Source of the DNA: Paraburkholderia youngii
Lineage (GTDB): Bacteria; Pseudomonadota; Gammaproteobacteria; Burkholderiales; Burkholderiaceae
Direction of reading: 5' to 3'
NCBI RefSeq assembly: GCF_013366925.1
Contig: NZ_JAALDK010000001.1
Coordinates: forward strand, 1,867,089-1,931,088
Length of the DNA: 64,000 nt
Below are positions 9,240 to 17,296 of the stretch, in pieces (the first letter of the stretch is position 1; every line of letters begins with the position of its first letter). Position numbers and translations under genes: made by a program. Below the pieces are notes generated by a model. That model was not told the origin of the DNA. It worked only from the letters and a program-made list of their open reading frames with translations, and did not search any database.

Positions 9240-9289
9240 GGTTTGTTTCCTTTGTAAAAGAGGTTCGACACGGACGCTGGCAGCGCGCG

Positions 9290-10372
9290 TCAAGCGGTGA
9301 TTGAGGGGTAGTCGGTATAGCCCGCAGCGCCGCCACCATAAAGCGTGGCGAAGTCCGGCTGCGCGAGCTGCGCGCCGGTCTTCAGGCGTTCGACCAGATC
9401 GGGGTTGCTGATAAAGGCGCGGCCGAAGGCGAACAGGTCTGCCTTGCCCTCGTTGAGTCTGGAGGTGGCGAGTTCGAGGTCATAGCCGTTATTGGCCAGA
9501 TAGGTTTGCCTGAACCGGCGGCGCATCGCGTCATAGTCGAACGGTGCGACATCACGCTGGCCGCCGGTCGCACCCTCGACCACGTGCAGATAGACGATGC
9601 CCAGCGCGCTGAGCTGCCCGGCGATGTAGTCGTACTGCGGCTGAGGATCGCTGCAGGAAATGCCGTTTGCCGGCGACACGGGCGAGATGCGCACCCCGGT
9701 GCGGTCGGCGCCGATTTCTTGCATCACGGCGGCGACGACTTCCAGCAACAGGCGCGCGCGATTCTCGATCGAGCCGCCGTAGGCGTCAGTGCGCTGGTTG
9801 GCTCCGTCCTTGATGAACTGCTCCAGCAGATAACCGTTGGCGCCGTGGATCTCCACGCCGTCGAAGCCGGCTGCAATGGCGTTCGCCGCGGCCTGGCGGA
9901 AGTCGTTCACGATGCCCGGCAGTTCGGCGAGTTCCAGAGCGCGCGGTTCGGAGACGTCGGCAAATCCGTTGTTCACGAAGGTCTTGGTCGCTGCACGAAT
10001 GGCTGACGGTGCGACTGGCGCGGCGCCGCCCGGCTGCAGATCGATGTGCGCAACGCGGCCGACGTGCCAGAGTTGCGCGAAGATGCGCCCGCCCCTCGCA
10101 TGCACAGCCTCGGTGACCGTGCGCCAACCGGCGATCTGCTCGGGGGTGTACAAGCCGGGGGTGTCCTGATAGCCCTGCGCCTGCGCCGACACCTGAGTGG
10201 CCTCTGTGATGATCAGGCCGGCCGAGGCGCGCTGCGCGTAATAGGTCGCAGCCAGCTCGCTGGGCACCAGCCCCACGCCGGCGCGGTTGCGGGTCAGCGG
10301 CGCCATGACAAGGCGATTGGCGAGGGTAAGACGGCCCAGGGTGTAGGGCTCGAAAAGCGTCTTGTCGGTCAT
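9290..10372 (-). CDS. nemA: Old Yellow Enzyme family alkene reductase (NemA-like)
   Basis: The 360-residue FMN protein starts MTDKTLFEPYTLG and shows the family order: LTRNRAG, WHVGRVAH, the substrate pair His/Asn in EIHGANGYLLEQF, and SIENRARLLLEV. Known members reduce the C=C bond of enones, N-ethylmaleimide, nitrate esters or nitroaromatics with NADPH. It leads the operon, next to a divergent TetR gene, which matches the nemR-nemA style of control by electrophiles. A longer start 29 codons upstream would run through the operator region and is less likely. Confidence 0.92.
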   Translation of the reverse strand: MTDKTLFEPYTLGRLTLANRLVMAPLTRNRAGVGLVPSELAATYYAQRASAGLIITEATQVSAQAQGYQDTPGLYTPEQIAGWRTVTEAVHARGGRIFAQLWHVGRVAHIDLQPGGAAPVAPSAIRAATKTFVNNGFADVSEPRALELAELPGIVNDFRQAAANAIAAGFDGVEIHGANGYLLEQFIKDGANQRTDAYGGSIENRARLLLEVVAAVMQEIGADRTGVRISPVSPANGISCSDPQPQYDYIAGQLSALGIVYLHVVEGATGGQRDVAPFDYDAMRRRFRQTYLANNGYDLELATSRLNEGKADLFAFGRAFISNPDLVERLKTGAQLAQPDFATLYGGGAAGYTDYPSITA

Positions 10373-10407
10373 GTTTGCGTCAGGTTCGAGGTTGGGAACA
10401 GGACCAA

Positions 10408-10450
10408 TGATGACGATCATAATCAAAACTGTCAAGGTTTTGATGACGAT
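10408..10450. promoter_or_regulatory. palindromic operator between nemA-like operon and TetR gene
   Basis: A perfect inverted repeat ATCAAAAC-N7-GTTTTGAT lies at 10422-10444. It is flanked by direct copies of TGATGACGAT at 10408-10417 and 10441-10450, spaced 33 bases (about three helical turns). It sits in the divergent promoter region and is the likely site of the TetR protein encoded at 10503. Confidence 0.6.
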
Positions 10451-10502
10451 CGACATCAATGTATAATGAAGCCTTCACACATGAACCCATCGTGGCCAGA
10501 CC

Positions 10503-11132
10503 ATGAAGATCACCAAGGCACAAGCACAGGCCAACCGTGAGCACGTTGTCGAGACGGCGTCGCAGCTGTTTCGGGAGCGCGGCTACGATGGGGTCGGCAT
10601 TGCCGATCTGATGGCCGCCGCCGGCTTTACCCACGGCGGCTTTTACAAGCAGTTCGGCTCCAAGGCAGATCTGATGGCGGAATCGGCGGCGTGCGGAATC
10701 GCGCAGACCGTGGCGCTGAGCGTGGGTGTGGACGCGCCTGAGTTTGTGCGGTACTACCTTTCTCGCGAGCACCGGGACACCCGCGCGACCGGTTGCACGA
10801 TGGCCGCACTGGGCGGGGATGCCGCGCGTCAGCCGGAAGCAGTTCGCGCCACCTTCGCGGCCGGCATTGAGAGCCTGCTGACGGTGCTGAATCCCGAGAG
10901 TAGTGCGTTGAACGGTGAGGACACACGCCTGGCGAGGGCCAAGTCCCTCGACATACTGGCGCACGCGGTCGGTGCCATTGTCATGTCGCGCGCCTGCCCG
11001 GACGATTCGCCGCTGGCCGACGAAATTCTTGCGGTTTGCCGCGACCAGATTCTGGCGTCAATGGGCCCGTCGGCGACCGCAGGCGAACCTACGCCCAATC
11101 ACGGCAGCGGCACGTCGGCAAGGCCCGAATAA
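10503..11132 (+). CDS. TetR/AcrR family regulator of the redox operon
   Basis: The protein has 209 residues with a canonical N-terminal HTH: GIADLMAAAGFTHGGFYKQF near residues 31-50. Its C-terminal domain contains RATGCTMAALGGDAARQ, the same subgroup motif as the TetR at 5560. In this position the Cys could sense electrophiles as in NemR-type repressors, which is inference. The gene is divergent from the alkene reductase operon with a strong palindrome between them, so it probably represses both itself and that operon. Confidence 0.9.
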   Translation: MKITKAQAQANREHVVETASQLFRERGYDGVGIADLMAAAGFTHGGFYKQFGSKADLMAESAACGIAQTVALSVGVDAPEFVRYYLSREHRDTRATGCTMAALGGDAARQPEAVRATFAAGIESLLTVLNPESSALNGEDTRLARAKSLDILAHAVGAIVMSRACPDDSPLADEILAVCRDQILASMGPSATAGEPTPNHGSGTSARPE

Positions 11133-11582
11133 CTCCGTTACCGGCGGCAAACCGAATGTCGGGAAGGCCTGCGAAACAACGCACAGCAGCTGGGAGCACA
11201 AGATCGCGAGCAGCGGCGATCCATGTCAACGGGATCAGAAAACTGGCGAACGGGTTGCCGACGCCGCCGCCGAACCTGTCCGTCAGCAAGCGGGCCCAGT
11301 TGATCACCGAAGCACTGGCACTGGACGTCGCGACAGACACGATCGCCCGAACGGCCGTTGTACCTTGGAAGCCGTCGGCATTGAAGTCGACGATGCCCTC
11401 GATATGGCAGAACAGACTAAGGTCTGACCGCAACATGGCCGGCGAGCGGACGCTTGCCTGGGCCACAAGCTGCCGCTCGGGCAATGCACAAAGCCAACAT
11501 TCCAATGGCCGGTTGTATTCGGAATCCGCCAGCTGCGCGAGCTATCAGGACAGAGATCGTTGATTGTTCGGACGGGTGAAAT
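11133..11582. other. non-coding stretch resembling a dispersed repeat
   Basis: No frame here looks coding. Translated on the minus strand it gives Cys/Trp-rich text such as GHWNVGFVHCPSGSLWP, which I associate with recurrent non-coding repeats of Burkholderia genomes. That assignment rests on memory. Confidence 0.35.
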
Positions 11583-11608
11583 AAAAGGGACGCAAGGCGT
11601 CCCTTTTT
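11583..11608. terminator. rho-independent terminator, usable on both strands
   Basis: AAAAGGGACGC, a three-base loop AAG, then GCGTCCCTTTTT form a G+C-rich stem with A and T runs on both sides. It closes the region between the TetR gene and the converging DUF2971 relic. Confidence 0.8.
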
Positions 11609-11750
11609 GCTTTGGTGCGCTTCCTTGTCCCATGCTATGTCGTCCAGCAAAGATCCCAGGATACTTCCAGCCTCCAGGATGTGGGTCCATCGCAGTGTCG
11701 TCTTCCGATACCGGTCGCGCGACCGCTGGTCTATGGCAGCAGATGCCTTG

Positions 11751-12416
11751 CTACTTGGAATTGCCATGACCGGCCAGGAGGACAGGCAGGTTAAGCTGCT
11801 CAGTGATTTTGAACTGCTTGAACGCCAGCCGATCGCGACGTCATGGCCTAAATCCCCGATCCACTCCGCTACTTCCCGTTGAGAAGTTTCGTTGCGCACC
11901 CCAATGACCACTTCCCGCAGCATTAGATCCTTGCCAAAGTCGACGTAGTAATGGCCATCAGTGTCCTGATCTCGCAGTTCTCCCATCACTCGGTATTCGT
12001 TCTCGTATCGCCAGGTTTCAAATTTCGTCAGGAGCATGGCCTTTACTCATGTCATGAGTAACACCGGCATTGGGCACCGAGAGATCGATGTCAAAGTCGA
12101 GGCGGTTCGGCTCATAGCTAACCCGCATAGCCAGACTGTCAGGAACGTCGAACCCGAGACAGACGCCGTAGTGTTTCGCGCCATAGTGCGCCCATATAAC
12201 CGGATTCTGCCAATCAGTCGAAAAGCAGATCACTCCCCGTTGCTTTAACAGATGGTCGCGCAATACCTCGGCGACCCTTCGATGCGCGCGGCTCGGTAGA
12301 ACGTGAGGTAACAACTCGAAAGGATCCTTGAGTTCCTCAAAAAGCGAGATTTTCAACCTGCGTTCGGCGATACTCTTCTTCGCCCGCTTTTCAGCCGTCA
12401 GGTAGTAAAGCCGCAT
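11751..12416 (-). pseudogene. DUF2971 family protein, broken by two frameshifts
   Basis: The first frame (12416 down to about 12030) encodes the DUF2971 N-terminus: YYLTAEKRAKKSI, KDPFELLPHVLP, ICFSTDWQNPVIWAHYGAK and GVCLGFDV. The frame then ends after MSKGHAPDEI, while KFETWRYENEYRVM and VDFGKDLMLREVVIG follow in a second frame. A third frame supplies RLAFKQFKITEQLNLP and ends at 11751. Two single-base shifts are therefore needed to rebuild one protein of about 220 residues. DUF2971 proteins are of unknown function and often lie in variable, phage- or defence-related DNA. This copy is most likely dead unless the shifts are sequencing errors. Confidence 0.75.
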
Positions 12417-12440
12417 AGTTGTTCCGAGCGTAGCAAGTCC

Positions 12441-12944
12441 GTGGATTGTAGCGTGTCAACGATGAACTCTATTCAGATGAACCCCCAGCGGTACATCGCG
12501 ATTCTCAGCGAATACGATGCGATTCTTGCTCACGCACGCGCGATGTCGGATCGTCTGGCGGGACGCTGCGTCAGCGAGAAACATCTGTCGTACGCTGAGA
12601 CCATCTTTACGAAGCTGCTTTGCCATGCGTGCAGTCTGCAGAAGCTGGGGCCCATGCTTCAGCCCACATCGGGGCCAGAACTTTGGGATATCGGCGCTGC
12701 GTGTGTGCTCGCACGCACGTTGATCGAGGCATTTGACGCCTTGACTTACGTTAGCCTTCACCCCGTTCCCCCCGTCGAACGCGAATTACGGATTCTGGCC
12801 TGGGAGCTACATGATCTCACGGACCACTCGACAGCGAGAAGAATGCTTCGATCAATGCCGGTCACGCGGCACCTCTCCGCGGCCGGGCCATTTCCGACGG
12901 ATTCTGCGCGCTCGGCCAGCGCCTTGCGCCACAGCGCGATTTGA
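12441..12944 (+). CDS. hypothetical protein, probably frameshifted near its end
   Basis: The first 125 residues read as a helical protein, with YAETIFTKLLCHACSLQKLG and VLARTLIEAFDALTYVSLHP. The second segment resembles helical hypothetical proteins that begin with a long repeat-like helical bundle, possibly HEPN-like. After AWELHDLTD the text becomes atypical, while neighbouring frames offer REECFDQCRSRG and DGFCALGQRLAPQRDLMA, so a frameshift near 12825 is suspected. A start at 12462 (MNSIQMNPQ) is an alternative. It lies 24 bases from the divergent DUF2971 relic. The function is unknown. Confidence 0.4.
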   Translation: MDCSVSTMNSIQMNPQRYIAILSEYDAILAHARAMSDRLAGRCVSEKHLSYAETIFTKLLCHACSLQKLGPMLQPTSGPELWDIGAACVLARTLIEAFDALTYVSLHPVPPVERELRILAWELHDLTDHSTARRMLRSMPVTRHLSAAGPFPTDSARSASALRHSAI

Positions 12945-12973
12945 TGGCTTGAACCGCCTTTTTCGTCTGTCCC

Positions 12974-13369
12974 GTGGTGTCACAAATGGTCAAAGCGCCA
13001 GTACGCTGGATTTCTTCTCGCGCCGCGGATACCGGTCTGTCCGAAACGCAGCCGTTACGAACACACATGGGCGCTAGCAATCGGCGTACCGTCATACTAC
13101 TGCAATCGACGAGCGTGACCTGGTCCATGTTGACTGAATCCCTGGCAATCCCGACTGTTATCGTTAATGGGACGCCGATCGAAGTAGACAAATATCTGAT
13201 GGCAGCGCTCTGGACCGCCGACGGTGCGCATGCTTCGGTAATGGACGTCGCCCAATGGCGAGAGCGCCTTCGTGAGCGCGGTGATGATTTTGCCTCTCAC
13301 GAAGCCGCCTGCTACTACTGGCTTTGCGAAAATCGGGCCGGTTGCCCGCCGTGGGCATACCCGAAGTAG
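12974..13369 (+). CDS. hypothetical protein
   Basis: The last 80 residues have good codon use and protein-like content: LAIPTVIVNGTPIEVDKYLM, then VMDVAQWRERLRERGDDFA and a Cys/Trp-rich end HEAACYYWLCENRAGCPPW. The first 50 residues are less convincing, so the ATG at 13127 may be the true start. I do not recognise the family. The gene ends 54 bases before the converging SDR gene. The opposite strand also has an open frame but with poorer composition. Confidence 0.4.
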   Translation: MVSQMVKAPVRWISSRAADTGLSETQPLRTHMGASNRRTVILLQSTSVTWSMLTESLAIPTVIVNGTPIEVDKYLMAALWTADGAHASVMDVAQWRERLRERGDDFASHEAACYYWLCENRAGCPPWAYPK

Positions 13370-13422
13370 AAAACGGCGTGTTCCACGCATCGCGCCGCGC
13401 AGCGATCCCTTGGCCCTCACGC

Positions 13423-14532
13423 TCACGGCGGACCCTCGCCGCCCGTCGCGCCATACACCTGCCCCGTCACATAGCTCGCGCGCGCCATCGCCAGCGCCAC
13501 ATAAACCGGCGCGATTTCCGCAGGCTGACCCGGACGTCCCATCGGTGTGTCGGCGCCGAACTTCTCGAGGTTCTTCATCGTCTGGCCGCCGCTGACCTGC
13601 AGCGGCGTCCAGAACGGACCGGGCGCCACCGCGTTCACGCGGATGCCGCGCGAGATCATCTGCTTGGCCAGCGACTTCGTGAAGTTCGCGATCGCGGCCT
13701 TCGTCATCGCGTAGTCGAGCAGGTTCACCGACGGATTGTAGGCATTGACCGAACTCGTGTTGATGATCGCCGCACCTGGTGGCATATGCGGGATCGCAGC
13801 CTTCGTGATCCAGAACATGCCGTACAGATTGGTGCGTAAGGTCCAGTCGAAATCCTCGGTGCTGATGTCGAGAATCGAATCGTGGCTGTGCTGGCGTCCC
13901 GCATTGTTGACGAGGATGTCGAGGCCGCCCATGCCGTTCGCCGCGCGATCGACGGCCTGCTTGCAGAACGCTTCGTCGCGAAGGTCGCCGGGTATCGCGA
14001 GCGCTTTGCGACCCGCGCCGCGAATCAGTGCCACGACCTCGCGCGCGTCCGGCTCCTCGGCGGGCAGATAGATGATGGATACGTCTGCGCCTTCGCGTGC
14101 GAACGCGATCGCCGCCGCGCGACCGATGCCCGAATCGCCGCCGGTGATCAACGCCTTGCGGCCCGCCAGCAGTCCGCTGCCGCGATAGCTGGACTCGCCA
14201 TGATCGGGACGCGGCGTCATGCGGCTCGCAAGGCCGGGCCACGGCTGCTGCTGATCCTGAAACGGCGGGTGCGGATACAGATCGCGCGGATCATTTAGCG
14301 CCGCGTTCGCGTCGGGAACGGCAGGCGCTGCGGGTGCTGCGGGTGCGTCAGCGGCTTGGCTACCCGGCGCGCCGGGATCGGCTGCGAGCGCGTTTCCGGC
14401 GAAGACCGCGGCCAGACCGGCCGCGGCGCTTTGCACGACCTTGCGGCGCCCGTGGGACACCTGGTCTGCGGGCGTGTTGTTTTGCGCTAACGACTCGCGG
14501 CCAGGAGCGCTCGTCGATCGATCGTTGGACAT
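13423..14532 (-). CDS. SDR oxidoreductase with twin-arginine signal
   Basis: The start after AGGAG gives 369 residues. Residues 30-55 hold HGRRKVVQSAAAGLAAVFAG then ALAADP, a Tat-type signal with an AxA cleavage site, followed by an Ala/Pro-rich linker. The SDR domain begins near residue 120: KALITGGDSGIGRAAAIAFA, DILVNNAGRQ, Ser in IINTSSVNAYNPS, YAMTKAAI with Tyr and Lys, and a C-terminal ASYVTGQVYGATGG. This is the YdaD/YhxC-like glucose-dehydrogenase-type family linked to general stress. A Tat signal on an SDR suggests folding with cofactor before export. An extra Tat operon lies about 30 kb away. Confidence 0.88.
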   Translation of the reverse strand: MSNDRSTSAPGRESLAQNNTPADQVSHGRRKVVQSAAAGLAAVFAGNALAADPGAPGSQAADAPAAPAAPAVPDANAALNDPRDLYPHPPFQDQQQPWPGLASRMTPRPDHGESSYRGSGLLAGRKALITGGDSGIGRAAAIAFAREGADVSIIYLPAEEPDAREVVALIRGAGRKALAIPGDLRDEAFCKQAVDRAANGMGGLDILVNNAGRQHSHDSILDISTEDFDWTLRTNLYGMFWITKAAIPHMPPGAAIINTSSVNAYNPSVNLLDYAMTKAAIANFTKSLAKQMISRGIRVNAVAPGPFWTPLQVSGGQTMKNLEKFGADTPMGRPGQPAEIAPVYVALAMARASYVTGQVYGATGGEGPP

Positions 14533-14591
14533 GGGCTTCTCCTTCTTCGATGTGCCGACGATCGAGCAAGCCTTATGCCCTTCCATGTCTT

Positions 14592-15392
14592 TCATTTCCT
14601 ACGCGCGCGTAAGCGGTCGTCACGCGCCGCCTCCCGCGCTGGTCTTTTCACTCGACCTTCGTTTGCGCAATCGACGATCACACCCACCGAGCGATCGTCG
14701 AGAAGCGCCACGTACCTTGCAACCGAATCGGCCACCGCCCGCTTCGCATCGCGCTCGATCTCCGCATTCGCGAAACTGCCGTATACGGCGTCGTACGCTT
14801 CGCCGTCGAGCGCTTGTTCGATCGCGTGCACGCAGTTCGCCGACAAGGGCAAATAGTTTGGATAACTGTACATAAAAGAAACGTGCGAGCGTCCCGGCGT
14901 GACCTGCAGCACATCGCCCGATAGCAGCACACCCGCGCCGTTCGACCAGTGCATCACGGTTGCACCCGGGAAATGTCCGCCAACCCGCAACAGCGTCGCC
15001 TCGTCATTCAATGCGATGCGCTCGCCGGACCAGTACAGCAACGCGGGATCGTCGCGCATCACCCATTGCCTGTCGGCGTCATGCAGCCAGACACGACAGC
15101 CGAAGGCTCGTGCCCATTCGACCATCGTCGCGTAGTAATGCGGATGCGAGATCGCCACTGCGCTGAGACCGCCCAACGCATCGACGATGTCGACCGTGGC
15201 ATCGTCGAGCAGCGTAACGCAGTCCCATAGCACGTTGCCGGCAGCGGTGGTGGCCAGCAGCGCACGCTGTCCGATCGCGAATGGCGGTTGCGTGCGAACC
15301 TCGTACAGGCCAGCGCGTAGCCGCTTGAAAGCGTTTGCGTGCTTGACGCGCAGGCTCGCGAGATCGGTCCAGGTCTGGCCTTCGCGCGGCAC
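14592..15392 (-). CDS. MBL-fold metallo-hydrolase, N-terminal zinc ribbon probably lost
   Basis: The core fold is visible: AISHPHYYATMVEWA (metal loop of the HxH type), VGGHFPGATVMHW, and VLLSGDVLQVTPG. Family members usually begin with a small Cys-rich ribbon followed by a GQTWTTL motif. Here GQTWTDLASLRVKH is the start of the readable frame (GTG), and an out-of-frame CPTCGTQ lies just upstream near 15410. The gene has therefore probably lost part of its ribbon and its proper start through a deletion with frameshift. The substrate is unknown. The tail VKRPAREAARDDRLRARRK is atypically basic. Confidence 0.65.
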   Translation of the reverse strand: MPREGQTWTDLASLRVKHANAFKRLRAGLYEVRTQPPFAIGQRALLATTAAGNVLWDCVTLLDDATVDIVDALGGLSAVAISHPHYYATMVEWARAFGCRVWLHDADRQWVMRDDPALLYWSGERIALNDEATLLRVGGHFPGATVMHWSNGAGVLLSGDVLQVTPGRSHVSFMYSYPNYLPLSANCVHAIEQALDGEAYDAVYGSFANAEIERDAKRAVADSVARYVALLDDRSVGVIVDCANEGRVKRPAREAARDDRLRARRK

Positions 15393-15670
15393 TGCGTGCC
15401 GCAGGTCGGGCAGACGGGGCTCTGCGCGCCGTCAGCCTGGTTGCGTGGATTCCGTTTTACGTTATGCATGACACTGTCTGTGGGCGGCGTGGACTTCGGG
15501 CGCGGCGCTTGACTTGCAGCGGCTGGCACCGAAGCAACACACCTTAGAACCCATTTCTGGCATGACACGAATAGGTCGCCGCAATGCCCATACCCAAACA
15601 ACCAACCGCTTTTCTGGAATGGCCCGTGCTGCGATTGAAACTACAGTTCAACCTCGACGAGGAGCAAACC

Positions 15671-16096
15671 ATGACCTCAGTAGCACAAGTAATGACCCGC
15701 GACGTCGCCACGATCGGCGCAGCGCAAAGTATTCAGCAAGCGGCGAAATTGATGGACGAACTGAACGTCGGCTCCTTGCCGGTTTGCGATGGCGCCAACC
15801 TCCTCGGTATGGTGACGGATCGCGATATCGTCGTGCGCGCGATCGCTGCCGGAATGTCGTCCGACGCGCCGATCGAGGACATTGTGAGCGGCCCGGTCAA
15901 CTGGTGCTTCGAAGACGAGGACCTCGACGTAGCCCAAAAGAAAATGGAGGATGCGCAGATTCGCCGGCTACCCGTGGTGGATCGGGAAAAGCATCTCGTC
16001 GGCATCATCGCGCTCGGGGACCTTGCAACGACTGCGGACGGCGGCACTTCTTCGACGCTTTCCGCCGTGTCCACGCCTTCGACGCCCGACCGCTGA
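15671..16096 (+). CDS. CBS domain protein
   Basis: The 141-residue protein starts after GGAG with [16 protein letters not shown] and is a tandem pair of CBS motifs: residues 8-60 with [19 protein letters not shown] and [13 protein letters not shown], and residues 75-125 with [20 protein letters not shown]. Such Bateman modules bind adenine nucleotides and act as small stand-alone energy or stress sensors. Burkholderia carry many, often near stress proteins. It stands alone, transcribed away from the metallo-hydrolase. An upstream in-frame start exists but adds text without domain character. Confidence 0.9.
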   Translation: MTSVAQVMTRDVATIGAAQSIQQAAKLMDELNVGSLPVCDGANLLGMVTDRDIVVRAIAAGMSSDAPIEDIVSGPVNWCFEDEDLDVAQKKMEDAQIRRLPVVDREKHLVGIIALGDLATTADGGTSSTLSAVSTPSTPDR

Positions 16097-16254
16097 CGCG
16101 TCATTTGTCGCCCCGGCAAGTTGCGCGGTACTCACGACTGTCCTGAGTGCCACATGTGTTTGCAAGATGGGCCACGCACGATTCACCCGGCCCTTTGTAA
16201 ATTCGGGAATCGCAGAGTGCACATAGCAGACGATAAAGACAGAGGTGAGCCAAC

Positions 16255-16707
16255 ATGAAATCGAAGCTGCTGGAGACCGACGCCCAGGGTGGCCGCACCT
16301 ACGTGGTCGTCTTCGATACGGGGGAGGAAGCCGTCGGCGGCCTCAAGGCTTTCGCTGGCGACAATGGGATCGAAGGCGCCCGGGTCAGTGCGATAGGCGC
16401 GCTGCAGTGCGGCGTCGTGGCATGGCTCAACTGGGAAACAAAGACCTATGAGCCGATCTCCGTGGACGAGCAGTGCGAGGTGATCTCCATCCTGGGCGAT
16501 GTCGCCAAGGGAGACGATGGCCGGCCATCGCTGCATCTGCACGGACTCCTTGGACTAAAAGGCGGCCGCACCGTCGGCGGCCACATTCAGGAACTGCACG
16601 TGCGTCCGACGCTCGAGGTCATGCTGGTCGAGGCACCGGCCCACCTGCGTCGAACGTCCCACAGCGAGCTCGGCGGGATCGCCTTGATCGCGCTGGATAC
16701 AGGTTGA
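16255..16707 (+). CDS. PPC/DUF296 domain protein
   Basis: This 150-residue protein is a single PPC (PCC/DUF296) domain. It has TYVVVFDTGEEAVGGLKAFA, a conserved GARVSAIGALQCGVVAW strand, LHLHGLLGLKGGRTVGGHI with the metal-binding HLHG motif, and VEVML-like LEVMLVEAP. In plants the domain is attached to AT-hooks; in bacteria it stands alone and its role is unsettled. It is followed by a strong terminator at 16795, so it is monocistronic. Confidence 0.9.
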   Translation: MKSKLLETDAQGGRTYVVVFDTGEEAVGGLKAFAGDNGIEGARVSAIGALQCGVVAWLNWETKTYEPISVDEQCEVISILGDVAKGDDGRPSLHLHGLLGLKGGRTVGGHIQELHVRPTLEVMLVEAPAHLRRTSHSELGGIALIALDTG

Positions 16708-16794
16708 TCGCTATGGCACGAATAGAATCGCCATAGGGGCCGTCGAAGGGGTGTCTACGACCGCGATGTTTTAGTGCGAAGGAGACGGAGGGAG

Positions 16795-16826
16795 GAAGCG
16801 GCGAGCAACATTCGCCGCTTCTTTAT
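16795..16826 (+). terminator. rho-independent terminator after the PPC gene
   Basis: GAAGCGGCGA, loop GCAACAT and TCGCCGCTTC form a ten-base-pair stem followed by TTTATT. It lies 88 bases after the DUF296 stop. Confidence 0.88.
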
Positions 16827-17107
16827 TGCAAATTGCCCCAGCGGGCGACCGCCGGCTCGGCCGTCGCCCACTTCCAGCCCTTGTCCTGCTGGCACGCGCT
16901 CGCCGTGAACCACCTCTCGGGCGCGTTCGGGCCGTCGCCGTCCTGCACCGAGAACACGAAGTCTTTGCACAGCGCGAGCGCCGAATTGACCGCGCGCGTC
17001 ACGCGCACCTGGCCGTGACCGTTTTCGATCGGCAACGTGTGCTTGACCGACCACGGTTTCGTTTCGCCGACCGCCATCGGGCCAACCAGCGCGATCGTTG
17101 AAGCATG
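16823..17107 (-). pseudogene. C-terminal fragment of an unrecognised protein
   Basis: Read on the minus strand, about 95 codons look like genuine protein: STIALVGPMAVGETKPW, HGQVRVTRAVNSALALC, FSVQDGDGPNAPERWF and KGWKWATAEP. The frame loses sense above position 17107, where the text turns repeat-like, so the N-terminus is missing. I do not recognise the family. The stop overlaps the terminator of the converging PPC gene. Confidence 0.4.
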
Positions 17108-17296
17108 CGAGTGTCGCTGATCGGGCCCTGAAGGGACATTCAATCATCGATAGTGAAAGGCCGATCGACTACCAGGAGCAGACGAAGGCGGCCACGCCAG
17201 AGTTGCGTCGTCGCCGGTACGGCAACGTACCGGCCAACGTGATCGCAGCGAAACCGCACACGGCGATCACGTCACCCGGCAATCAATGCGCGGCCG

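Noticed and set aside
11138..11563. A small gene before the terminator at 11583
   Set aside because: All frames give Cys/Trp/Arg-rich text typical of repeat DNA, without a start or ribosome site.
13097..14242. A 381-codon minus-strand frame overlapping the SDR
   Set aside because: It is a shifted shadow of the Tat-type SDR with Arg-rich, patternless text.
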